A stretch of 64,000 bases of DNA from Hydractinia symbiolongicarpus. Lineage: Eukaryota; Cnidaria; Hydrozoa; Anthoathecata; Hydractiniidae. This document shows, one piece after another, positions 14,025 through 25,807 of this stretch. The DNA lies in assembly GCF_029227915.1 (NCBI RefSeq), contig NC_079879.1:6884001-6948000 (forward strand), in the 5' to 3' direction. The translations under genes were made by a program, and so were the position numbers. The notes under the pieces are model-generated. The model was not told the DNA's origin. It was given only the letters and a program-made list of their open reading frames with translations, and searched no databases. How positions within the stretch are numbered: the stretch's first letter is position 1; the number at the start of each line of letters is the position of its first letter.

Positions 14025-14154
14025 TTTTTTCGTTTTATTTTGATTTTGTTCGGCTACCGGATTTTAATCAGAGGTTTATTGCTGGTTCGGTATTTTGCGA
14101 TGGATGTAAAACGCTAAACAGCGGAACACGACTACTCTGAAACAAATCACCCCA

Positions 14155-14230
14155 AAACACCGGAACTCCGAAACAAGTCCACCCCCGAGACACCGGAACT
14201 CCGGGAAATAAGTCACTTCCGGAACAGCGG
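14155..14230. promoter_or_regulatory. Cluster of CCGGAA/TTCCGG motifs upstream of the attractin-like start
   Basis: CCGGAA occurs at 14160-14165 and 14193-14198, and the palindrome TTCCGGAA at 14217-14224, 130-200 bases upstream of the attractin-like ATG at 14024. ACACCGGAACTCCG appears twice in a row. CCGGAA is the core of ETS/GABP-type sites, common in TATA-less promoters. The role is inferred from position and motif only. Confidence 0.35.
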
Positions 14231-14639
14231 AAAAACTATGTTTTTCATTCAGCACAATATTCTTCTGAATTTTCCTCAAAATGACAATTATTAATTAGGT
14301 TTACTGCCTAGGCTTTATCTATTGGTTACCCACAACCAAGTATTAAATGGTCAATCAATTTTATAAAGCTCCATGAATGGACAAAATTGAAAACATAATA
14401 ATAATAAGTGAAAAATCGTTTTTTGCATGAAAAAAGGTTTTTTATATTAAAACTAGTGGATAAGGCCCGTAGAGATAACCACTTAAGCGAAAAAGAAATA
14501 ACAAATATTCATCATTTGAATTTTGATGGCGTCAGCAATGATCTGTCGATGATGGGTAAGAAATTTTTTCACAATTTTCTTTAGCCGTTGCAGAGTTTGA
14601 AACGCTGATTAAAATAAGGCATAATTTTTGAAATTTTAT

Positions 14640-16190
14640 GGGGACGTTTAAAAGAGGGAGCGTTTAAAAGAGGGGGGCGTTTATTAAATTTTTTACACTT
14701 TTTTCTTGTTTGCAGTTTTTAAGGATTCAACAACTTTACAATATATCTAGTTCATCGTCATCTTCGTCAATAACATTTAAGTCACCCGAAGCATGAGCTA
14801 CATCTTCCTCTGTTATCTCGAATGGATTTTTATCTAAATCCTTATCGGCGAAATTCAACATTTGATTTTTCAGTAATTCTCTACCAGCTTCACATTTTTT
14901 CCCTTGTTTGAAACAAGAGATCAGTTCATCCTGTGAACCGGCAATCGCCAACGCTAAACCACACAATTTCACTGATTTCGCCAATGTTTCATTCGTTATA
15001 TTCTCCTATGATTTAATCACCCATCCCACAATCAATCTTCTAGGGACAGGTTTCATGTTTCCAGCTTCGGTATAAGCATGCTTTCCATTTGCAAGCCAAT
15101 TGTCATAACATTATTGTATTTTCCCTTTAAATGGCTTATTTCAGGAAACATCGGGGGCTTGAATATACTTGGTACATCCACCTGAAACAATGACAGTTTC
15201 GCTTTTGCCATTTGTCAATGCTCTCCTAACCCCACCCGTTAAGTGAGCTTCAAAAGAATCCCAAGATGGGAGTCGTTTTTGGAACGAAAATTGACCTAAA
15301 AATTCCTGGTACCAGCGCAATTTCAATTGTTCATTCACCCAACCGTTGGCTGAACTTGTGACCGAACATTTTCGTTTGAATTCTTCATGGAGGGCTTTGC
15401 TTTCCCGTTTAGCTCTTTTAAATACAATGAAAGCTTTGCATCGGCTTCCATCTGCTTTAGCTGCCAGACATACAGACACACGGACCTTGTCATGTCCAGT
15501 TGATTTCATAGGAACCTCCTTCGATCCTGTTTTTTCAACTGTTGTATTTGAAACCATGTCATTTCAGACAGGAGTTTCATCCATAGCAATTATAGCAGAA
15601 TCGGGAAAATTGTACTGCTTTTGAAGTCGACGTATATGCAAAACATATGATACAATGCGATCATTCTTTCTGAGCTGTCGTCGTTTTTCTGCGTAGAAAG
15701 AATCCATGCTTTCGCAAAACTTTCTCACACCATCCACGGCTTGCAACGAAAGAATCTTGGATAGCAGGGTCATCGTTTTTTTTTTCATCGAAGATGCTTT
15801 TAGCCTTCCACATTATAATTTTGCGACTCACTTTGATCATACACCCAATGTACTAAATTATCTTCCAGTTCTTCATCTATGCATTTTCTCCCTCCATCTT
15901 CAAGACATTGCCTGTTTGATTTTGTTGAGTTAATTTGCTCAATATCGTTTTTCCATTCTCTCACACGCTTTGGTTCAACATTGAAACGGGATGCAGCAGC
16001 TCGATTGCTGTTTGTTTCAGGATACTCACAGACCTGTCTTTTGAAATCCATAGTATAAGAACGCCGTTTTTTCCTCTTGAGGATGCTAAATCACTTGCTT
16101 TTTCAGCCATCTCGATAAGAAAATTTTCAAAATACGCAATACACTGCTCACTGCTTTTTTTTATCAACAAGTAACTTTTTCAACACAATA
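14640..16190 (-). mobile_element. Degenerate pogo/Tigger-like DNA transposon with transposase relic
   Basis: Minus-strand pieces read in order as a pogo-type (Tc1/mariner superfamily) transposase. An N-terminal helix-turn-helix part (YPETNSNRAAASRFNVEPKR, 16051-15800) comes first, then a CENP-B-like second DNA-binding part (15788-15600). The DDE domain starts at IIAMDETPV (first Asp, near 15570) with WDSFEAHL (second Asp, near 15265). An acidic C-terminus (EEDVAHASGDLNVIDEDDD) ends at 14736. Stops and frameshifts separate the pieces (for example just after ETPV, and between 15141 and 14984), so it cannot make active enzyme. GGGGCGTTTATTAAAT near 14680-14700 looks like the terminal-repeat end; the other end was not found. 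Confidence 0.75.
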
Positions 16191-16282
16191 GTTTTACGAA
16201 ACCTATTCACAGAAATGACTTTTGCACATTTGCTGCACAAAAATTCAAAGCTTTTTTATTTGAAAATAAATTTGACACTTGT

Positions 16283-16789
16283 TTGTTTTCGTTAACACAG
16301 AAAAGTGCAGAGAACTATAAGCGAATCATGTCCCGAGTTATGCCATGGGAAAAGTTTATAGTTTGTTATAAGACTGAAGTTTCATGTATCATTCGTGGTC
16401 ACCATGTTTACAAGGAAGTATTGGATGCTGTGATAGGAGAAATTCTTGACGCTGCTGTGGATGAAAGAAAAGAAGCAAAAGGATATGACAAACATGCGGT
16501 TGGTTTTTTACAAAAACAATATCCTAGTGGGACACATACCAATTGAGATTTCAAGTTTACGCTATCATTTCAAGATTCAGGGAATAAAATAAAGCAAAAA
16601 CAACTGGTAAACGGCATCGTGAAATTGGACTTGTTGTACTGGCAAAGTTTATCTTCACAACAGAAGATAAAAGATATTCACAGGTTTTAGAGAATGAACT
16701 TAAAAAGCGAAAAACTAAATTTCCAAATTTAAACCTAAGATTTAGGAAAAAAGGTGTTTATAGAAAATTTCCTTTTTATACCGATGTAT
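16283..16789 (+). pseudogene. HIRAN-like domain protein relic
   Basis: The first frame has VSCIIRGHHVYKEVLDAVIG and KGYDKHAVGFL; a second frame continues VGHIPIEISSLRYHF; a third gives TGKRHREIGLVV and AKFIFTTEDKRYS, ending at a TAG near 16788. This pattern (a beta-rich module with a GHIP motif after a conserved tyrosine/asparagine region) resembles the HIRAN-like proteins common as uncharacterised paralogues in cnidarians. HIRAN domains bind DNA ends in SMARCA-type helicases; no helicase is attached here. At least two frameshifts (near 16515 and 16575) make it a relic. The ATG at 16283 is not convincing as a start. It sits between two transposons and may have been carried by one. Confidence 0.45.
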
Positions 16790-16946
16790 AGTTGTATTTA
16801 TGAAATTTCTATATTATAATAACACCATTAATTAAAAGAGCATAACAATAACAGTTATTCATTTTTTATGAAATGATTTAACATTATAGTTAAATAAAAA
16901 TGTATATTTATACATTACAATAAAATAGTTTGTTGGCCTGTTTCTA

Positions 16947-17595
16947 CAGTATTCTCTCCAATTAACGCACACTTTAAAAGGCGGACACCTCTGTTTGGCG
17001 GACACTTTGGTCATACGCCAGCCATTTTCTAGTCAAAATCTCATAAAAACTTTGTAAAAAGCGGCTACCTAATTAGTGGACACTTTAATTGGATAATATT
17101 TTTGCACGAAAGAACAAATATGGCTTTTTTTCTCTTCAATTAGCGGACAGTCAAAAAAAATCAAAAACGAGCAAAGGCAAATAGACAAAAATTAATAGCT
17201 TTTCTAACATTTATTTCAAACATATTACAACTTTTGTGTCCACTTGCTTTTAATCTCGTCAATTTTCTTTTTCATCAACCTCTTTATCAGCTTGGCCATG
17301 AAAGCAATAAATAACAAGAAACTCTACACTATAGCCACCTCCACGATTCAATTGCTCTCCAATGACTTTAGCTGCAATAGCAGCGTTTGGAACCTTTAAA
17401 AACATTAACCAAATTACTAAAATATTATGTGAAATATTAACATTTGTTATTTTTCCTTTCTTTTTGTGATGCAAAAGTCGGCTTTATTTTCTAATTTGCG
17501 GCTTAAAATGTTAAACTTTCCAAAAGGCGGATACTTCCAATTAGCAGATACTTTGGTCATACATCGATGGTGGCCACTAATTGGAGATTATTCTG
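16947..17595. mobile_element. Pogo-type MITE with TA target duplication (copy 1)
   Basis: Terminal inverted repeats begin CAGTATTCTCTCCAATTA and end with the complement, flanked by TA at 16945-16946 and 17596-17597. Subterminal GCGGACACTTTGGTCATAC occurs in inverted orientation at both ends. No transposase is present. A second copy with the same ends lies at 55430-56609. Confidence 0.8.
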
Positions 17596-17597
17596 TA

Positions 17598-20109
17598 TAG
17601 CGAAAGGTCACTGCTTCACGAAAAGAAGAATACTTTTCTGGTGATGTCGAAATAAGTATGATATATAAAATTAGCGGAACTACACGTCGCCAAAAATACG
17701 GTAAGTTGTTTCACTAATCGTGTAATTAACCTTGTATTCCTCGCATACTCATGTAAAGCAAAACATAAAAAATAACAGCGACAGCATTGGGAGACACACT
17801 TTTTGAGATCACAAAAATTTATCAAAACATCGAGAAAAATTTCGTTGCGGAAATAATTCGTCAGGCAAGATTTACGCAGGGGAAAATTGTCATCACTTGT
17901 AAAACATTTCGTCATTTTTCCGCACAGGTAGTCAATATCCGTCTCATCACTTTCAATTTTGCTTGAAAGGAATAACAATAGTTCCCATCGAAAGTGTCGA
18001 TGACAAGCGTCAGATTACAGCCACATAAAAAATGAAAGTGGACTGTTTTACTGAGACGGTGTTACGATAGGCTGTACCCTGTGTTTTCATTTGAACCGAC
18101 TTGTAGCGTAACTATGCCTGTGTTAATGTTTCATCCTGAAAAGTTGCATGGCTTATCTCTATTTTAAGTCTGACGTTCAACGACGCGTTATACAGCTTTT
18201 CCATAATCATAGCCGTCTGTTGTTTATAATGGTAACCGATTGCCACTTTGTGCTATGGATATACAAAATAGATATACCCAAATAGCAATCAAGGATCGAA
18301 ATATGGTAAACAGGCGAGTGCTACAAGATGGACTAACTAACTGCTTGGAAACATAAAGCTTCTAAATCTACGATTTGTGGTTTCATGACTTTCACGGAAA
18401 AAATGGAAAACAAAGGTAGGTAGAAAGTCTTCTCTGTATGATTTAAATATGATTTGGTAGACAATGTGTTTCCACTGTTTGAAAAATAAATAAAATACGA
18501 TAATAGCCTATACTCAACTTTTCGCCAGAAGAATCTCCCGACAAAGTCTACATAATAGGCATATTAAAGAGATTAAACAGCAATTCTCATCTTCTTTAAG
18601 ACTATCAAGAAATATGGTTAGCTACGATGCAACAAAACAACAGCAATGCATGATACCCAAACAAAAAATGATCGTAAATAGTAACTCAAATAAGAAGAAA
18701 ACAGAATATCGATACAATGCAAGAAAACTGTAAGGAGTGACACATCTAAGCAGTACCTGGATGACTTACTTAGCTACAAACTTATACAAATTAAGGCTTA
18801 TTAAACTAGCTTAAGTCTTCAAGTTTTACTACTTACCTGGTTTATTAATTTTTAGTTTTCAGCCATTCCTATTCCAAAATTGTTTTTTATGAAATTATTT
18901 TGAGGAACCATTTAATGCACCGATAAACATGCGTGACTATGCCGACTTTCAGACGATTTTTAAGGAGGTTAAAATGACGAATCACGATGATGCTTCAAAA
19001 ATGATAACCAGAATAGTATTTCTTTTTATCACTTGTTCCGAGCAGAATCTGGATACCTTAAAATGGTAAACGCAAGGTCAAAGTTCAGTATTTTTTGCGT
19101 ATTTTTTTATGTTTTGCAAAAGTTTAAAAGGACTGAAAACGGGATTGTCACTGCCGCTTTATGATAGGTCAGAGCATTAGTATATAATATTTAAGCTCTG
19201 AAAGTCTGTGAAATTTTGTGAAACAATGAGACTCAAACTCTAACTGTCGGAAAAGTCCATAAAACTCGTAATAAAATGTATTATTGGATCAAAAAATAAT
19301 TTACAAAAAATAATAGGCGTTTACCCCACCCTGCCTTTATCACAAAAAGACCTAAAAAATCTATTAATACGCTGAGAAATAAAGATTGAAAATATCAAAA
19401 ACACAATACGACATTGTCGGGTATTTGCCGCCGTTCCACGACGACATCTTACAGATGCCTTCATATTAAACCTAGTTTTTATCTGTAAACAAAAGTGGCC
19501 GATAAAACCTCACAAAAACCAAAGAGAATTTTAAAAGAGATTAAAATAATAAAAATAAATAAAAGGGCTACTTTATCAGGACAAGTATTCTATTTAATCA
19601 TGAATATGGTATTCAATTTAGCTAGATAACTCAATCTTCTGTGGCCGCCTATTCGCAAAAGCTTAAACGTGATCACACTGAGAAATAAAACTCATCCGTC
19701 TAAAATACTTGGTTAAAGTATTTATTGTGCTGGTTATTTGTGCCTGATCATAACAGGACCATTAAAAGTGGCTAACGAAAAAAAAATAAAACAGGAAACA
19801 GAAAAAAAAATTCGGGAGAAAAAAATACAGAAACAAAGTCGGGTTAAAAATGATCTGGAAATGAAATTCAGAAAATAGAATAGGGTAGGATAAGGGAAGA
19901 ATTAAGAAATTTGTATTTTTGCAGCATGCAATTGAAGAAGTTCTTCAACTTCTTTAATCGCAGCCACACTTTCAGTTTCTTTTTAGAAATCTTAATAATA
20001 ATAAAATTGCTACGCAATACCTTTGAAATAACATAAAACTTGTTACGAAACAGGGCAGTAAAGCCTTTTGCTTGCCCTGTACATTACGTATACCGTTCAT
20101 CTTGCTCAG
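17598..20109. other. Intergenic stretch without recognised gene
   Basis: AT-rich sequence with many stops in all frames. The longest open stretch (minus strand, 17978-17616, 120 codons) has no recognisable motif and no splice support. No repeat or RNA gene was recognised. Confidence 0.4.
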
Positions 20110-20170
20110 AAATATTTCTCTTGAGATTTTCAATGGCAGGATGCCATTGAGAATCTTAAGAGAAATATTT
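20110..20170. repeat. Near-perfect hairpin, 29-bp arms and 3-base loop
   Basis: The left arm 20110-20138 and right arm 20142-20170 are complementary at 27 of 29 positions; both mismatches become G-U pairs when the plus strand is read as RNA. The loop is GGA. The hairpin overlaps the downstream end of a minus-strand coiled-coil relic, which may mean a recent inverted duplication. Confidence 0.85.
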
Positions 20171-20588
20171 TGTAAGCACCAATTACTTCCAGCTCTCTCA
20201 TTTTGTATGCCATATTGAAGACACAGCTTTTCAATTCATCGTTTTCTCTTGCCAAAACATTATGTTCATCTTTCACCTTCTCCAGTAGTTCTTCAATTCT
20301 GAATCTTTTCCTTGTTTCCCCTTTTGGTGAAGATGGCTACAGAAGCTGTTAAAGACTCGCAGTCTTCAACAATTTTCGTGGAGCTGGTGAAGACTCACAG
20401 TCTTCAACACCTTCCGTTGCCATCTTCACCACAGCTTTTATTGCTCCTTGAAGGATCTCTAGAATCGCATTTTCTTTCTATTTAAGTGATTGAATGTTGT
20501 GTGACATTCTTTGTTGCAACTTTTGATCTCCTGCAGATGTTTTTTTATTTATCTTTTCGTTGTTCTCTCTTAACCCATCAATATTCAT
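20171..20588 (-). pseudogene. Coiled-coil protein relic
   Basis: From ATG at 20588 the minus strand reads MNIDGLRENNEKINKK, then reaches a TAG after QSLK, and continues in frame as KENAILEILQGAIKAVVK and VEDCESSPAPRKLLKTASL before another stop. After a frame change, RIEELLEKVKDEHNVLAREN and DELKSCVFNMAYKMRELE follow. The charged heptad pattern predicts a coiled coil. No family was recognised. The stops and frame change make it a broken gene, possibly the second ORF of a DNA transposon. Confidence 0.4.
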
Positions 20589-20824
20589 GGCGAATCATAC
20601 CAAAACATGTATATACAAAATCCTGGTTTTTAGTAGCAGCGTTCTGATTATCTAATCATCATCGCCTAAAAGCGACGATGAGATAACCAGGTTTATCAAA
20701 TCTATTTAAGCATAATCCTAGTTATTTTGGTCACACACACTTGCTTTTACACTTTTTGGTAATAAAGCTGACCAATTCTGACTAACTCGTCGTACGTTAT
20801 CATTTATATCATTTAATGGTACTA

Positions 20825-22064
20825 CAGTCGGCCTCGTTATCTCGACTTCCCGTTATCTCAATCTTTTCGCATCTCGACCAATTTTCATCAATCCCTTCGG
20901 CATTTCAACCTCCCGTATGCTAAAAAACGTCCAATATCTCAACTACCCGTTATCTCGAACTTTCCTTATCTCGACCTATTTTTACGGTCCCTTTTATATA
21001 CATTCTATTACGTTATCTCGACCTTTTCTGTAGTTTTTCGAATTTCATTATACAAACAAATTCGATCAGGGAACATTCGAAATTCTCAAACTTTCTTCAA
21101 ATCAAGATTTCAAATGTTTACAATTTTCTCTTCGTTTACACATCATGTCTGGGATAAAGCGTAAGAGCAATACTTGTTATTGGTAAATCCCTCGATGTTT
21201 TAAAAACGTAAGTTCTCTTCCTCGCAGATATAGGTTCAAACAGAAAAGCTGAACGGATAGCTTCTTGTTTGAAGAATGGGTTCGAGAGATCGATCGGGAA
21301 TCCCAAAGAGAAAATCGAAAAATCGCCTTGGTAATTAACCCCGCCCATCAATTGATAATCTCACAAACGTAGCACCCAATACAACGTCAGTTTCCCAACC
21401 TATGGACCAAGGAATCATTAAGTGTCTAAAAGCTGTACCGCCGTTGTATGGTAAAGCTCATGATTCAAACGTCTGAATCAAGGAAAATTTCTATTGAGCC
21501 TAGCCGAGTTACAAGTAGAGGATCCCAGCTTGTTACTTGGCACACAAACAGATAACCCGGTAAAACCCGGTATAAACTCGGTATAAACGTAGACGTCAAA
21601 GAGGGAAAGAATGATGATTACGAAATTGAAGTATATGATGAACCCATCGAAAACCCATTGAAAATCGAAGTTGATGCTTCCCTAGAAACAAAGAATTTTA
21701 TCCCTTTTTACCGGTAACGGCAACGACAACGACATGCGCTCTTTATTACAGGGTTTGAAATCCTTTGTAAGGGCAGAATATCACCTAAAACGCAAAGTAG
21801 CATTTTGAATTTTTTAAAATGATTAAATACATATAGTATGGGAATAGTAATAATTGATTCTTCTGATTAATAATAGTCCATCCCTGACCAGGGTTAAAAA
21901 TTTAAATAATATTCTCTAATGCTTTCATGATATTGACAAATTTTCCTTATCTCGACCTTTTTCACGATCGACGCTCCTTATCTGGACTATCCACTATCTC
22001 GAAATTTCGTATCTCCACCTTTTTCACCAGTCCTGTGGAAGGTCAAGATAACGAGCGTCGACTG
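20825..22064 (+). mobile_element. Tigger/pogo-type transposon, internally deleted
   Basis: Terminal repeats CAGTCGGCCTCGTTATCTCG at the left and the complement of CAGTCGACGCTCGTTATC at the right are flanked by TA at 20823-20824 and 22065-22066. Subterminal repeats TTATCTCGACC/GTTATCTCAA recur at both ends. Inside, the plus strand has MSGIKRKSNT at 21145, like a Tigger transposase start, then jumps to the C-terminal DDE hallmark NTTSVSQPMDQGIIKCLKA near 21380-21435. The middle of the transposase is missing, so the element is non-autonomous. Confidence 0.75.
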
Positions 22065-22108
22065 TAGCCACGTTTCTGAGACGAAATCTTCCTCGATATA
22101 AGGTAGCG

Positions 22109-22292
22109 CAGGGGCGGCGTCACAATTTCCAAAGTGGGGGGGGGGGGCTAGCCTGCAGGTTCTCTGGTTGGGTAACATCAATTTTCATGCAGTGATAGAG
22201 ACACTTTTTGGTAGAAAATAAAAATTTCTTACTTAGCAAATAAGTGGGGCCGAAGCCACACACCCTCAGCCCCCTTAGTGGCGCCGCCCCTG
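22109..22292. mobile_element. MITE with hAT-like CAGGGGCGGCG ends
   Basis: It begins CAGGGGCGGCGTCAC and ends GTGGCGCCGCCCCTG. TAGCG flanks both sides (22104-22108 and 22293-22297). A run of G lies at 22136-22147. The ends resemble hAT elements, but a clean 8-bp duplication is not seen. Confidence 0.6.
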
Positions 22293-22400
22293 TAGCGTAG
22301 TTGTCGCGCCACTATGTGCATTTTACATTATTCCGGAGGTCTGGCTTGCGGATTTACTTAAGTGTTCCGGATTGTTTCGAGTTTGACGGCAAGTGGTATT

Positions 22401-22702
22401 AAGGGGGACTTTCACAAAGCGAATTGAACGGCGAATTCGACGGCGAATTGTATCTGACCATGCGCAGTTTTGTTTGTTTTGATATTAAATCGAAATAGTC
22501 GCTTCGCTGAAAAGTAGAAGAAGTTCCTACTTTTTCGCGGCTAAAGGTTTCGCTGCTAGTTTTTGACCAATTAGAACGCGGTTAACTAATGTAAACAATG
22601 AATTTATCGCCTAATTTATTTTGTCGTGAAAATTAAAAGGGAATTCGCTATCGAATTCGCCGTCGAAATCGCCGTTCAATTCGCTTCGTGAAAATCCCCC
22701 TT
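22401..22702. mobile_element. MITE with about 45-bp inverted repeats, GGGGGA ends
   Basis: The left end AAGGGGGACTTTCAC, then AAGCGAATTGAACGGCGA, is mirrored at the right end (TCGCCGTTCAATTCGCTT, then GTGAAAATCCCCCTT). It is non-coding; possibly PIF/Harbinger- or ISL2EU-like, but the target duplication is unclear. Confidence 0.7.
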
Positions 22703-23109
22703 TACTTTCCCGCAATAGGATTGTTTATGTCACGTGCTCGTAGCTCTCTGCTGCCTGAAATCGAAAGTTGTGGGTTCTTTCTTCTACTTCTTTTGCTATT
22801 TTACTGTTAACATGCACAGTACGTACAATTATTAACAAGTTCAAGGTTTGATTAATCATTTATGATTTATGATCGTTTATGATTTATGATCATTTATGAT
22901 TTTATCTATACAATAGCTAGCATGTCTTCTAATTTTAATGTTGGCAAAAATTCCTTGCCACGTCCTACGCGTCAGTCAGGGTAAACACTTAATTAGGCAC
23001 GGTAGGCTAATTAGGGCATACCACCTAATTAGGTGACACATTGTAAACTAGTTAGGCCATATGTAATCTAGTTAAGACATTACAATATTTAATGACTTTT
23101 CACACATTC

Positions 23110-23862
23110 ACACATACCATCATCATTCATCATTCTCGGCTTAACGTTCGTTTTCCATGCTAGCATGGGTTGGACAGGTTATATTAATGACCCTCTTGCA
23201 ATCTGTTCTAGACAGTGTTAGATCTAAACTCAACTTCCTCTGTATCAAGTCTGTCCTTATAACCCCCTGCCAAGTCTTTCTCGGTCTGCCTCTGGGCTTT
23301 ACCCCAGGAACTATCAAGTCTCTACACTTTCTCTACCCAATTATCCCCTTCCATTCTTTCCAAATGCCCCAGCCAATTCAATCTCCTTATATATCTGGAT
23401 AACATCTTTAATTCTATGGATACTTAGCCTGCTTCTTAGCTCATCTGAACTCTTTCTGTCTTTCAGACTGGCGTTACACATCCACCTAACCATTCTCATA
23501 TCATTTCTTTCTAAACGGTCAAGATCTTCCTGCTTCGCTGCCCATGTCTCACTACCATACAACATAGCACTTCTTACACAGGCCTCATACAACCTACCTT
23601 TTAATTCAATTGGCAAGACTCTGCTAGTCAACAGAGGAATTCTTCCAACACCTTCACTGCCCAACATATCACCTAAGCAACAGAAGTTCTCAACTATCTC
23701 TAACGAGCCACTGTTGTACATCATTGAAGCTGGAAATACTTCATTCTCAATAATCTCACCTTTGCAACGCTTGCATACAAACTGGATGTCAGCTCTTAAC
23801 CTTCCACCAATACTACTGCACTTCTTATGTTGCAAGTCTGACAAAAAATTGAGTTACTACCA
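23110..23862 (-). mobile_element. LINE fragment, 3' end, second copy
   Basis: Minus-strand copy of the 3' end of the LINE seen at 6765-8965. It has part of the zinc-finger region (QFVCKRCKGEIIENEVFPA), MLYGSETWAAKQEDLDRLER, RMVRWMCNAS, and the 3' UTR motif around GCTAGCATGG at 23158-23168, ending in a CATCATTCATCATTC tail. It is truncated at about 23862 and has an internal deletion after GSEGVGRI, so it is dead. Confidence 0.85.
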
Positions 23863-25800
23863 AAAATCACAAAAAAATCTTTGTTCAGAATACATGGAAT
23901 CATAGTCCCAATGTTCAGAATATATACATGGAATCACAGTCCCGATGTTTACTTGCGCGCACATTTAAGTGATTACGTAATGCCTGTTGTGTGCGCAGAA
24001 ATGAAGGTAAAAATGTAAACAAACCAAGCAGACAAGTTATCTCAATTTCTGCGCATGCAGGGAAAACATGGCACTATGATTGAGTGTATGGATAGTCTAC
24101 GCGACCATGATTCCAAAATTGTCTCTCGTGCCTCGATATGTTCGCGCAGGTAAGAATTATGGTAAAATGAAATATATAACCTAATTAGGTTAAGTGTCGA
24201 TAGTAAAATACGCAAAAATTTAATGAAGATACTCTTTCACAAAACGCAAAAAAAAAATTTTTTTGTTAAGATGGATGTGGTAATAATTATTTTGTTTGTT
24301 TTGTAACTTTTCTTTTTGATTCACTTCCTGTTTTAACAACGTTAACATTTTCGTCAAACACTACCACGTTTTCGTCCGCCATATTTTTTTCCCTGCGGCA
24401 TGGATGGCTGAAATCCATTATTTAAAACGACAATTAGTGCCACACGAGTTTTGGGCCATAAGTTGCCAATGTGTTATGCGAATACAACGATGATTTGAGG
24501 GAAAACACTTTTACTTAACCAAGTGAAATTGAACTAAATGTCTAGAACACAAAACAGAGGCCCCAGACTCTGTACATATACACTATTATAAACAAAAATA
24601 TGCACCATGTTGTCAATCTAAGTCAAATAGTCATCAATAGCTTCGAAACTGCACAATAAATTATTTTAATTGGTAAAACGGCGCCAATGATTTTATGCAA
24701 ACTAAAATTATATTGCACCTTTGGTCAGTGGGTTGCCCTTTTGAATTCAATTTTAAGCAAAAAAAACATATACTCACCCTATTCAGATAAGTCTTACCTG
24801 ATCTGCTGCACACTTACATGATCAGTTGATTTACACCAAGCAGGCTGGAGTTACTTGCTCAGGGAAAAATCCTTATTGACTGAAAATGTTTCTTCTCATT
24901 TGTATTTCCCTTTTTAGGTGCAAATATCACCAATTTCAGCAAGAGTTTCTTTACTAGCTGCATATTTTTGTCGTGAGATCAAATTGTTGCATTATTTGCT
25001 CCCAATTTGAGCAAATATATATTTAATTTTGCATTCATTTTTTTCAATGCATCGTGAAAGATGTTTCATTGCTTGGAAATTTTTATGTGCTTACTTTGTT
25101 AGCTGGAATGTGTTACTGATTCACCATTCACAGTGCAAATTTTACCACATAATGGATTCTGTGCAGTCCAAATATGGCCTATAACCTGCTATTGTTGTTT
25201 AGTTCTGATTTAGGTTGATGGCTGTAACATGTTTGTTTTGTTGTTGGCATGGGATGTTTTTAAGTGTAACTGAAAAAATATTACAACAACAAGATGGAAT
25301 TTATTTTTTTCTATTTTATATTTTACCCCCTATGTTTAAGCACAAAGGCCCCATTAACTAATAACTTAAAATAACAACCAAATTTGGGTCTAAGCTGCAA
25401 TTGACATATAAATTGATGATGTTGTAATGCATAACTGTTATACTTTTACACAAAATGTTAGGTTTAATGGAGCTAAACTGCAAGTTTCGCTCATGTTAAT
25501 TGTGGTGACAGAAATACAGTTCTTTAGCATTTTGGTTAGTATATATTAGGTTTACCTTAGTCATTGAAAATATCAGGTAGAACCTGGCAAGTGGGGGTGG
25601 TTTCTACCTATAGACCTGATCTTAAAGGTTGCCAGGGACACTAGTCTCACTTGCCTGTAAAGGAACTGGGCCCTACCAAGGTCTTGATTATTACTGGTTG
25701 TATATAAAAACCCAACACCCCACACTGCACAAGTTCTTCAGATGTACCTAAAAGTTTACAGCCTTTTAGGCAAGTAATTTGTTGATACAAGTGATTGTTG
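23863..25800. other. Intergenic stretch without recognised gene
   Basis: No coding exon was recognised. It contains CCTAATTAGGTTA near 24180, related to AATTAGG motifs at 22990-23035, and a short inverted repeat near 25585-25660 (TGGCAAGTG and CACTTGCC). Confidence 0.4.
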
Positions 25801-25807
25801 AAACGTA

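Noticed and set aside
17616-17978. 120-codon minus-strand ORF
   Set aside because: No recognisable motif, no splice support, composition like neighbouring non-coding DNA.
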